Shown here: positions 25,249 to 35,790 of the stretch, piece by piece
Layout of the letters: every line of letters begins with the position of its first letter
Numbering within the stretch: the stretch's first letter is position 1
Assembly: GCF_003369915.1 (NCBI RefSeq)
Contig: NC_046676.1
Span: 14,614,001 to 14,678,000 of the forward strand
DNA: 64,000 nt
Direction of reading: 5' to 3'
Origin: Drosophila miranda
Lineage: Eukaryota; Arthropoda; Insecta; Diptera; Drosophilidae
The notes under the pieces: model-generated
Seen by the model: the letters and a program-made list of their open reading frames with translations, nothing else
Told to the model about the DNA's origin: nothing
Databases searched by the model: none
Program-made: the position numbers and the translations under genes

Positions 25249-25502
25249 ATGTTATATAGAAATCAAATAAATGCAAGTATTTCGAATAGGCCAATCATGT
25301 ATAGAATTGATTCATCAATCGTATAAAATTGAGTGGGCATGGCTAAATGTTCCATATAGATAGTATTATTCAACGGAACAAAGAATTGGTCGTTTTTTGA
25401 ATCAAATTTGAGTTCGCCGCAGTTCGCTTTAGCAACAATGAGTCTCGTTCCATACACAAACATGTTGCTAATTCCATGCACACATACCCTGGGGGAATAG
25501 AT
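25249..25502 (+). repeat. Chimeric R1 repeat at the duplication junction
   Basis: The left part matches the R1 copy at 29580 (AAATCAAATAAATGCAAG, GTATAAAATTGAG, TGTTCCATATAG, TTTTTTGAATCAAATTTG). The right part matches the R1 at 20911 (GAGTCTCGTTCC, then GATGTTATAGAATTGTGAAT). The switch falls between about 25405 and 25446. This is the structure expected from unequal exchange between two R1 copies. Confidence 0.75.
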
Positions 25503-25897
25503 GTTATAGAATTGTGAATACGTTTGTCTTCCAAGGCTCAGTAGGTATCAGGATCGACATAAATATATACAAGATACTAATAATGTACTTGAATATGTCT
25601 AAAGAATATAAATTTGATTCGTTTGGTACATATTCGATGTATGAACTGACTCATCTATATTTTGTATGGGAAATGCTTCTAGTCTTGTGTGCCTTGAACT
25701 TGCAGTCTTTATGGAATTATATTTGATAGAAAATATCAATAAATTTTGGCAAAAACTATCACGGTATAAACATTACGTTCAACGTTCGATACCGTATCAC
25801 TGGTCGTAGCTGTCATCTACACAAATTTGAAAAAAGCGGCAACCCTACCAGAGGCGTCTGAAAAAAAGCGCTAATCCGGCAACCGTCACACCTTAAC

Positions 25898-27951
25898 ATG
25901 AGCGATTCGTATGAAACACCAGTGCGCGAGAAGCGCTCATTTCTCATGGCTCGAGATCCCAGCGTTGACCGGCGCCGTCGACCAAGACCGGAGAAAAAGT
26001 TGCGTCTGTTCGATGATATACATGAAGCCATGGAGAGCACAGACGGCTCAGAATCTGAGTCAGAGTGCGCATCCAATGGTGGAGACTATGCAACTAGTGT
26101 CCCGAGTGCTGAAGATATCAGTGTCGGGGATACTGGGCCACAGGTCTTTTTGCGTCTGCGTCCCGTGGGTGTCGCCTCCAAAGCATACTCGGTATCAGAC
26201 GATGGAAAAGTGCTGGTTACCAGCGTGAAGAGTGAAAACACCAGCACCAATGTCAACAAAATGGTAAAGCACTTTGGATTCACATCTATATTCGATGGCT
26301 CCGTTGGGCAGCGGGATGTCTACGACATCTGTGTTGGTCCCAGGATTCTGGAAGAAGAATGCGTTACCATAATGACGTATGGCACTTCAGGCTCGGGAAA
26401 AACGTACACATTGCTTGGTATGTTCGATATTTTACTGTCTGCACCAAAGGGCAACTCCTCATAATGTTTTTTCCAACAAAGGCGATGATGTGCTTGCTGG
26501 TGTTATACCCCGCGGCCTAGAGCACATATTCACCATCTACATGGAAAACTTATACCACTCACCCAAACTAAAACTGGTCAAAGGCTGCATTGAGTTCCTT
26601 CAGGACGAGACCACGTTGCGGGAAATTCAAATAAGCAAGAAACTGCTTAGCTTGTGCCCGGATATTGGCGGGCATCACGAGCGACTGAAGGAGGCGATTC
26701 AGGGGGATCACACCTTCGAGACAAAGGACGACCCGAACGTCTCGGTAATGATTTGGGTATCATTTGTGGAGATCTACAATGAACTGGTATATGACCTACT
26801 GACCATACCGCCGCGTCAAGAAAATCTTGGTGCTGTTCCGCGAAAGCCCATGAAGATCTCGTGTAATAAAGGTCAAGTATATATCAAGGGCCTGACGACT
26901 GTGTTCGTAAGAAGCAGCGAGGAAGCCTTGCAGCTGCTGCGGCTGGGACAGCAGCGTTCCACCTACGCTTCGACCTCGGTGAACGCGAACTCTAGCAGAT
27001 CCCACTGTGTCTTCATCGTGGATGTGTTGAAGTACAACTGCTCGGGAATGACCACTCAATGTTCGTACAAGTTTTGCGACCTCGCGGGCTCGGAGCGTGT
27101 AAACAACACGGGCACCATCGGGTTACGCCTCAAGGAGGCGAAAAACATCAACACCTCCCTAATGACTTTGGGGCGGTGTCTGGACGCGGCCAGTACTTCA
27201 CGGAAGAAGCCAAATAATGACGTCATACCATTTCGCGATTCAAAGCTTACCATGCTGTTGCAAGCAGCCCTGCTCGGAAAGGAACGCTTGGCCATGATAG
27301 TGACTGTCACACCGCTGGAGAAGTGCTATGAGGAAAACCTGAACGTGCTCAACTTCGCCTCCATAGCGAAGAATATCATTTTTAAAGAGCCTTTGATAAA
27401 GCAGCATAGTACACGATATTCTGGTTTCTTTGACAACTCTAAAAAGAATACCCAGTACGAATACATCAAAGAGATTGAGGAGAATAATATCAGGTAATAG
27501 CTCATCGCTTTTCGGCATAATAACACATCGTATAATACACTTTTTACCGTACAGCCTGCGGCAAGAGATCGATCGATTGAAGTTGGACCATGTACTGAAG
27601 AAGCAGCTGCTGGAGGAGAGGCTGCGAAAGGAAATTTCGGAGACCTACCAAGAATTGTTGCGGGAAAACAAAAAGCAGTGGGAGAAGCAGGCCGAGAACC
27701 AACGGCTGATGGCAGAGCGGGAGTTCGAGTTTAAGGTTTGTACGCCTTACATAAGATGGTTTGCCTTTCCATTGCCACTAAACAATCGCGTATCATTGCA
27801 GCTGGCAGCACAAAAGCGGCTGTACGAAGAGCAAATCGAGGATCTCAAGGATGAAATCGAGGAACTCAAACCTCCCTCAAGCGAATCCGACAGTATGGAC
27901 GAAAAGGAGGATGAGCCCAATGCGTCCATAGAAATACTCGATGATGAATAG
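25898..27951 (+). CDS. sub: Kinesin-6 Subito, copy 2
   Basis: Exons at 25898-26417, 26482-27493, 27555-27735 and 27802-27951, with the same four-exon structure and splice sites as copy 1, and again 620 residues. Three coding differences from copy 1 are visible: Glu52 for Asp52, Asp102 for Gly102 (next to the start of the motor), and a silent GTC-to-GTG change in the VSFVEIYNELVYDL block. P-loop, switch I, switch II and the coiled coil are unchanged. Its 5' flank back to about 25503 is also nearly identical, so it probably carries the same promoter and both copies may be expressed. No stop or frameshift is seen, so this is a very young duplicate rather than a pseudogene. An assembly duplication of one locus (two haplotypes) is the main alternative. 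Confidence 0.9.
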
Positions 27952-28000
27952 TACATGTTATATTTGCCATCTTGTATTTTTAAGGGTTTGTTATAGTCTA

Positions 28001-28006
28001 AATAAA
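28001..28006 (+). terminator. poly(A) signal of subito copy 2
   Basis: AATAAA lies 50 bases after the stop, identical in context to copy 1. Confidence 0.65.
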
Positions 28007-29579
28007 ATCACTTATGAATTCAAGTAGTGTGTATTCTGAGAACTTTTCTATTTGTGAAAAACATGGAAATCATCCTCGGGCTTGGGTCATCCTTGGGCTG
28101 TTGTCAATCTCTGTTTAAAAGATATTTCAACGATATTTTGCAGGTAGTGGTCTCCTTACAAAGACCAGGAATGAGTAACGACTAAGACATATCATTTTTA
28201 GAAATGGTCTTTCTAAATTACGTTTTAAAGCAGCTTTATATAAAATAAACCAAATACTAGTGTATACAAATGGCCATAGGCTGACAAGCAACAAGACTTT
28301 AAATACCAGCAACATTGACGTTACAACATTGTGACTGTTTTTTTTGTTTAAACCTTGTTTTAGTCAAAATACAATAAATGGGAGTACTTAAAATTCGTTA
28401 ATCTTGTAGAAAATGTATTTATCAATGGAATAAAACTATGAGCAATAGGAACAATTACGCCCAAACTTTTTTTTGTTTGACCTTTTTCACTAAAACCTTT
28501 TTTTTAGGCAAAATCTAATAAAAGCAAGTATTTAAAATAAGCCAGTCAAGTAGAAAGTTGAATCAGTAACCATATAAAATTATGTGGGCATGGCTAAATG
28601 TGCTATATATATAGTAATATTCCACGGAAGATCAAAATCGAGGAATATGTAAAAAGAACTTGAATTCGTCAGTATATTTACGGTATATTTTTTAAATGAG
28701 ACGGTATATTTTGGTATATTTCTGAGGGTCATACTGTAGAAATACTGGTTTTCGCCGCGCTCCCATGGTATTTTTGTCAATTTCATTAATCTATTAATTT
28801 AATTTTCAATGTTATATAGAAATCCAATAAAAGCAAGTATTTCGAATAGGCCAATCATGTATAGAATTGATTCATCAATCGTACAAAAATGAGTGGGCAT
28901 GGCTAAATGTTCTATATAGATAGTATTATTCAACGGAACAAAGAATTGGTCGTTTTTTGAATCAAATTTGAGTTCGCCGCAGTTCGCTTTAGCAACAATG
29001 AGTCCCATTCCATACACAATGTTGCGCATACACTGTTGCGGCAACATTTACTTGAAAACCGTATTTTAGTCAAAATAAAATACATTAAGGTAATTAAAAG
29101 AAGCAATCTTGTAGAAAATGTATTTATCTATGCGATAAAGCTAAGTGGGCAAATCTATATAGCTTGGCAATACCCGATTCGCCGAAGTTTCGCTTTTGCA
29201 AAAATGAGTCTCATTCCATACACAAATGTTGCTAATTTACCAGCAACATTGCAACTGTTTTTTTGTTGAACTATTTTGCTTAAACCTTGTTTAGTCAAAA
29301 TACAATAAAAGCAAGGACTAAAAACTGGCCAGTTAAGTAGAAAATTGATTCATTAATCGTATAAAATTATGTGGGCATAGATAAAGGCCCGGTTGACAAC
29401 ATTTAAATCCTTGTCGCTCACATTCAAAAATGTTAGATTTGGCGCGCACCACTCGGTATATTTTGTATATTTCGGTGCTGTTCTGAGGGTCATACTGTAG
29501 AAACTGGTTTTCGCCGCGCTCCCATGTGGTGTTTTTTAGTGCTAAATGGTATTTTTGTCATTTATTAATTTAATTTTCA
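28007..29579. repeat. Spacer after subito copy 2, R1-family repeats
   Basis: Same composition as the spacer after copy 1: decayed promoter-like module at about 28501-28761, R1 at 28811-29030, and another core at 29281-29521. There are single-base differences from the first spacer (for example GTAGAAAG against GTAAAAAG, TATTTTTGTC against TATTATTGTC). Confidence 0.75.
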
Positions 29580-29833
29580 ATGTTATATAGAAATCAAATA
29601 AATGCAAGTATTTCGAATAGGCCAATCATGTATAGAATTGATTCATCAATCGTATAAAATTGAGTGGGCATGGCTAAATGTTCCATATAGATAGTATTAT
29701 TCAACGGAACAAAGAATTGGTCGTTTTTTGAATCAAATTTGAGTTCGCCGCAGTTCGCTTTAGCAGCAATGAGTCTCATTCCATACACAAACATGTTGCT
29801 AATTCCATGCACACATACCCTGGGGGAAATGGA
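29580..29833 (+). repeat. R1 repeat at the right edge of the subito duplication
   Basis: TTATATAGAAATCAAATAAATG through GAGTCTCATTCC and CCCTGGGGGAAATGGATGAT. It is the right-hand parent inferred for the chimeric repeat at 25249. Confidence 0.8.
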
Positions 29834-30178
29834 TGATATAGAATAGCGGAAATGTGTGTCATTCCAGGCTCTAATTAATGCAGAAACTAGATAGTCACTG
29901 TTTTAAACGATATTTTGCAGCTCATAGTCTGTCTACAGAGACCAAGAACTGGTACTGGGATCAGGATTTATATACAAGAACCTAATCAAATGCATGAATA
30001 GACCAAAAATATGCAATCTAAAACAAGGCCTTTACTAATTACGTTTGAAAGCAGGTTGGAAAACAGTATCTTTATATAATATTTACGAAATAGGGTATAC
30101 AACCGCCCATACCCTGGTTGACAACAAATGAGTCTTCAAATACCAGCAACATTGCGACTGTTTTTTTGTTTTTTACCT
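29834..30178. other. Spacer with degraded subito-flank similarity
   Basis: Contains text resembling the subito 3' flank (GATATTTTGCAG...GTCT...AGAGACCA, and AAAGCAGGTTGGAAA near 30050), as if an older, decayed duplicate end lies here. No gene-like frame. Confidence 0.4.
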
Positions 30179-30455
30179 ATTTTGTTTAAACCTTGTTTTA
30201 GTCAAAATACAATAAAAGCAAGGACTAAAAACTAACTAATTGTGTAGAAAGTTGATGCATTCATTGGATAAAATTATGTGGGTAGCGCTGAGGGTTATAT
30301 TTAATTAGTTATATTGAACGGAAGATAAAAAACGAGGAATATGTAAATAGAACTTGAATTCGTCAGTATATTTACGGTATATTTTTAAGGTAAGACGGTA
30401 TATTTTGGTATATTTCTGGGGGTCGTACGGTATAGATAAATCCGCGGTCACACTG
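30179..30455 (+). promoter_or_regulatory. Promoter-like repeat module, copy 3 (Uba1 promoter)
   Basis: Order: R1 core (CAATAAAAGCAAGGAC, GGATAAAATTATGTGGG), AACGAGGAATATGTAAATAG, CAGTATATTTACGGTATATT, ACGGTATATTTTGGTATATT, then CGGTCACACTG at 30445-30455, an exact motif-1 core promoter element. It lies about 330 bases before the Uba1 ATG, so the 5' UTR would start near 30460-30500. Confidence 0.7.
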
Positions 30456-30781
30456 ATCGCAATTTCCATGAATTTGTGCTCTGATCAATTGTGAATTATT
30501 TGGCTATTAAACGAAAATAGAAAAGATTAGAAGCTAGGAGGACAGCGTGCCATCGAAAGAGTAGTGAATACAAAGGAATTCTTACAACAGACGTCTCGAA
30601 CTTCTCGAGGTCGCGCGTGTGTGCGTGCCTGGGCCTGTGTTGTTCTGCGTGTGTGTTTGTGTGAGCGTGCGAGTGCAAAACCGCATCAGACAGACGTTTT
30701 GCGAAGGCTGTTTTGCCGGAACAACGAGGTTTTGGTTTTGGGCAAGCATTTTGGACGAAAGCATAAACCCGGGCAGCTGAA

Positions 30782-33700
30782 ATGTCATCGATTGGTGACC
30801 AATTGATGGCCGATTCGGCATCCAGCAGCAGCTCGGATGCCCCATTGTGCAAAAAGCGGAGAGTTGAGGGAAAGGCTTCTGCCGATGGTGCCGGGCGCGC
30901 ATCGAGCAGCGACAACAACAACTACGAAAATCACGACAAAGCAGCAGGCGCCGTTGACATTTCAAAGAGCGAGACAACAACAGAGCAGCAGCTGGAATTG
31001 TGTGTATCGTCGTCTACCTCTGACACATGTGCTGTGAATACGATGACGAAGTGTGCAAACGAAACCGGCAGAGCCGACGACGTCAGTACATCGTCAGCAG
31101 TTCAGAAAGAAAGTAGTGGCAGTCAGAAGGAGAGTAAGAATTGTGTGGAAAACAACGACATCGTAGCCTCCTCAGCAGCAGCAGCAGCCGCGGCCCGCAC
31201 CGTCAGCTCCACCAACAACTCCAACGTCAGTTCCAGCAATAACAGCAACAACACCACACCCAGCAACAGTAACAGTAATCGGCCTACAGCAGGAGGTAGT
31301 ATGGCTGCTAGCAACTCCAACGCCGCCGCCGCCGCCGGTGGAGATATCGATGAGTCTCTGTACTCGCGCCAGCTATATGTTCTTGGACACGATGCAATGC
31401 GCCGCATGGCCAACTCCGATATACTCCTCTCCGGGCTTGGCGGCCTGGGTCTGGAGACGGCCAAGAATGTGATCTTGGGCGGTGTGAAATCGATCACCCT
31501 CCATGACACAGCAACTTGTGGGGTAAGTCTCAATAGAAAATGCTGAACGGGCGGGGGGCGCAGAGAGAACAGCACAGAAAATCGATATTTGGCCTTTAGA
31601 GTGCGCGGGAAAAGCCATGGCCAACCCCTCCGCTGCCTTCCCTAGACGAAAAACGCTGCATGATTCATAATTATTTTCCAGAATCCTTTCTTTGTGCAGT
31701 TTTCATTGAAAAGTGCTCCTCCAGCGGAGGCAAGCAGTGCTCCAACTAGGAATTAGGTTAGGTTATAGTGGTCTTCTGTTTCTTTTCACTTACATTAGAA
31801 AGCGAAAAATATATTTGTGTAATTTTTTTCTTCTTTTTTGTCTATTTGCGTCAAAATGTCTGCGCCAAGCGAAAAGTGTGCGAGCGGGACAACTCTATGG
31901 CACACGCACACACACACGACTGGCGCTGCAAATGTTCTTGCATTCCGTTTTGTGTCGACATTCGCTTTTGTTTTACTTGAGAACTGGACAAAAATTTTAC
32001 TTTTGTGTGAAGTTCATTCAAGTCTTAGTCACTGTCACTGTCCCTGTCCACCTTCTCCACCGCGTGTGCTCCTCCACCTTCTGTTCTTTTTCAATTTCAC
32101 CATAAAAATGCTCCAACTAATGCGAAATTTTCTTCAATACAGCCCAATGACTTGTCCTCGCAGTTCTACTTGTCAGAGGCGGACATTGGCAAGAACCGTG
32201 CCGAGGCCTCGTGCGCACAGCTGGCGGAGCTGAATAGCTATGTGCGTACCGTGTCCCACACTGGACCCCTAACCGAGGAGTTTCTGCGGCAGTTCCGCGT
32301 TGTGGTACTCACCAATTCGGACACAGCCGAGCAGGAGAGGATTGGCAAGTTTGCCCACGAGAATGGCATTGCCCTGATCATAGCCGACACTCGGGGCCTG
32401 TTCGCCAAGGTGTTCTGTGACTTTGGCGAGTCGTTCACCATCTACGACCAGGATGGCGCCCAGCCAGTGTCGACCATGATCGCCAGCATCACACAAGATG
32501 CCCAGGGAGTGGTGACCTGCCTGGATGAGACCCGTCACGGCTTCAACGACGGCGACTATGTGACCTTCTCCGAGGTCCAGGGGATGCAGCAGCTGAACGG
32601 CTGCCAACCAATCAAGATAACCGTCCTGGGACCCTACACCTTCAGCATCGGCGACACCAGCAGCTATGGAGAATACAAGAGCGGAGGCGTGGCCACCCAG
32701 GTGAAGATGCCCAAGTCGATTAGCTTCAAGTCCCTGGAGCAGGCCAGCAAAGAGCCAGAGTTCCTGATCTCGGACTTTGCCAAACTGGAATCCCCAGCCA
32801 CCCTGCACGTGGCCTTCAATGCCCTTTCCGTCTACCAGAAGGTCAACGACGGCGCTCTGCCCCGTCCCTGGAACGAGGCGGATGCCAACTGCTTCCTGCA
32901 GTTCTGTAAGGAGATCAAGAGCGACGTGGACGAGAAGCTGGTGCTGCAGTTCGCCAAGATCTGTGCGGGCAACACGTGCCCCATGGATGCGGCAGTTGGC
33001 GGGATTGTGGCCCAGGAGGTGCTCAAGGCCTGCAGCGGCAAGTTCACGCCCATCTATCAGTGGCTCTACTACGATGCATTGGAATGCCTGCCGGTTGCTG
33101 GCGTTACCGAGGCCGATGCCCAGCCTCTGGGCTCCCGGTATGATGCACAGATTGCCATCTTTGGACGCAAGTTCCAGGAGCAGCTGGCCGACGCCAAGTG
33201 GTTCATTGTCGGAGCCGGCGCCATTGGCTGTGAGCTGCTGAAGAACTTTGGCATGCTCGGCCTGGGCGTTGGCAAGGGACAGATTTTCGTCACCGACATG
33301 GATCTCATAGAGAAATCGAATCTGAATCGCCAGTTCCTGTTCCGTCCGCATGACGTGCAGAAGCCCAAAGCACTCACAGCCGCGGCGGCCATTAAGCGTA
33401 TGAATCCCGACGTGAAGGTCACCGCATATGAGCTGCGCGTGGGCGCCGAGACGGAGAAGGTCTTCTCCGAGAGCTTCTTTGGCAAGTTGCACGGCGTGGC
33501 CAATGCCCTGGACAATGTGGATGCCCGCATTTACATGGACCGCAAGTGCATCTTCAATCGCATACCGCTGGTCGAGACCGGCACACTCGGCACCATGGGC
33601 AATGTCCAAGTGATTGTGCCTTTTGCCACAGAGTCGTACAGCTCCTCGCAGGATCCGCCCGAGAAGAGCATACCCATCTGCACGCTGAAGAACTTCCCGA

Positions 33701-35109
33701 ATGCCATCGAGCATACGCTCCAGTGGGCCCGCGACGCCTTCGAGGGCGTCTTCAAGCAGTCCGCCGAGAATGCGGCCCAGTACATTGCCGATCCGCAGTT
33801 CACCGAGCGCATCATTAAGCTGCCCGGCATTCAGCCCCTGGAGATTCTCGACTCTATCAAGGTGAGTTAGACATGGGGAATTACTTTGTAATGGATTTTG
33901 ATCCTAATCCTAATCCGAATCATCTCTTTTTCCTTTGCAGAAAGCCCTCATTGATGACAAGCCCAAGACCTTTGCGGATTGCGTGGAGTGGGCCCGCCTC
34001 TACTGGGAGGACCAGTACGCGAATCAGATCAAACAGCTGCTCTTCAACTTCCCACCCGATCAGGTCACCTCCAGTGGCCAGCCTTTCTGGTCCGGGCCCA
34101 AGCGCTGTCCCGATCCCCTTGTCTTCGACGTAAACGATTCGATGCACTTGGATTTCATCTATGCCGCAGCCAATCTGCGTGCCGAGGTCTATGGCTTGGA
34201 TCAAGTGCGCGATCGCCAAGCCATTGCTGAGCTGGTGAAGAAAGTTCACGTAAGCTATATGAAGGATATCCAACCAGGAACATTCCCCTAATACTCATAT
34301 GTATATGATTCCTTTTCGTTTAGGTGCCAGTGTTTGTGCCACGCTCTGGTGTAAAGATTGAGACCAATGAGGCAGCCGCTGCCGCCTCGGCTAATCACTA
34401 TGACGACAATGAGGTCGATCAGGATCGTGTGGACAAGATCATAACGGATCTGCTGAATAAGGCCGAAAAGCAATCGAAGATCACACCGCTGGAGTTCGAG
34501 AAGGACGACGACAATAACTTGCACATGGACTTCATTGTCGCCTGCTCGAATCTGCGTGCCTCAAACTACAAAATCCCACCGGCCGATCGTCACAAGTCGA
34601 AGCTGATTGCCGGCAAGATAATACCGGCCATTGCCACCACAACATCGGTGCTGTCTGGCCTCGCTGTGCTCGAGGTGATCAAACTGATTGGCGGCCACTC
34701 CGATTTGCCCAGCTTCAAGAATGCATTCGTTAATTTGGCACTGCCATTCATGGCCTTTTCGGAGCCGCTGCCCGCCGCCAAGCTGTCGTACTACGGCAAC
34801 GAGTGGACGCTGTGGGATCGCTTCGAGGTCACCGGCGAGTTGACGCTGCAGGAGTTCCTCAACTACTTCGAGGAGAAGGAGAAACTGAAGATCACCATGC
34901 TGTCGCAGGGCGTCTCCATGCTGTATTCCTTCTTCATGCCCAAGGCCAAGTGCTCGGAGCGCCTGCCGCTGTCCATGTCCGAGGTGGTGCGCCGTGTCTC
35001 CAAGCGCCGCATCGAGTCCCACGAGCGCTCCCTGGTCTTTGAGATCTGCTGCAACGATGTCGATGGCGAGGATGTGGAGGTGCCCTATGTCCGCTACACC
35101 CTGCCCTAA
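30782..35109 (+). CDS. Uba1: Ubiquitin-activating enzyme E1
   Basis: Four exons: 30782-31522, 32143-33861, 33941-34249 and 34324-35109, all phase 0, totalling 3,555 nt (1,184 residues), close to fly Uba1. Residues 1-185 form a low-complexity Ser/Asn/Ala-rich extension with poly-Ala and Asn-Ser runs, including a KKRR basic patch near residue 23 that could act as a nuclear signal. The inactive adenylation half follows ([18 protein letters not shown] at 218-223). The active half has GAGAIG at 604-609 and [14 protein letters not shown]. The catalytic cysteine sits in [11 protein letters not shown] at about residue 760. The C-terminal ubiquitin-fold domain that docks E2 enzymes is in exon 4 (about 1080-1184). 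E1 adenylates ubiquitin with ATP and passes it as a thioester to E2s, in cytosol and nucleus. Intron 1 is 620 bp, the others 74-79 bp. All catalytic motifs are intact. Confidence 0.97.
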
Positions 35110-35790
35110 GATGTTCCGGCCCTCATAGTAGCTGTCGAACCACCCCACATATAACTTTAATTTATAACGTAAATTATTTCTATTATTTACTCCCATTAAC
35201 GAGGCCTGGCGTCCCTAAACAAAAGCAAAGCAAAACAACAAGCAATTCGTGTAGCCTATGTGCATTTTAATGTTTGTTTATTTCACAAGCACACCATCAA
35301 ACGAAAAGAAGGAGGAAAACGGAGAGGAATTACAAGAGCAAACCGGAGAAGATCTATAAATTACCTATATATATATATATATAAATATTATGTGCGTGTG
35401 CATCCTCTAAGGAACGGCAAAAGAATTCGCAAACATACGATAAATACAAAGACTCTACTTAAAGCAAAAATACACACCACTTAATGGGGAAAACTGAAGA
35501 AACTCTCTGCTCAGCATAGTTATATAGATGGAAAAACTGAAAATGAAACTGAAACTGAACGAAAGAAGGATTTTATTTAAGAGTATTTTGAAATTTGGCA
35601 TCTGTACGAAACGGAAATTGGGGGGAAAAATGTAGCATGGAGTGAATTTCACTTATACGCATTTTTCTCTCATACAAATTGAGATATATATATTTTTTTT
35701 TTTTGTATATGAACGTAACAACTAATTAAATTACATCATTGTATTAGAAGAAGAGAAAAGTGAAATGAATAAAGCTGTATATTTCATATG
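35110..35790 (+). other. Uba1 3' UTR
   Basis: AT-rich sequence after the stop codon with a (TA)n tract at about 35368-35383. It closes at the AATAAA at 35768-35773, which I take as the poly(A) signal. Confidence 0.6.
35768..35773 (+). terminator. poly(A) signal of Uba1
   Basis: AATAAA in the context GAAATGAATAAAGCTG, about 660 bases after the stop codon. Confidence 0.55.

Larger units (their letters stand above)
21172..25502 (+). repeat. 4,331-bp tandem duplication unit 1
   Basis: First of two direct copies (offset 4,331 bp) that contain subito and its spacer. By eye the two units differ at about ten to fifteen scattered positions. Confidence 0.9.
25503..29833 (+). repeat. 4,331-bp tandem duplication unit 2
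   Basis: Second direct copy, ending in the R1 repeat at 29580-29833. Beyond it the sequence diverges from the start of the other unit (GATGATATAGAATAGCGG against GATGTTATAGAATTGTG). Confidence 0.9.

Noticed and set aside
25898-27951. Copy 2 of subito as a pseudogene
   Set aside because: No stop, frameshift or splice-site loss was found; all motor motifs are identical to copy 1.
32269-33714. 481-codon open frame on the minus strand
   Set aside because: It lies wholly antisense to the conserved Uba1 exon 2. GC-rich third positions of Uba1 keep the opposite strand open, and it shows no domain of its own.
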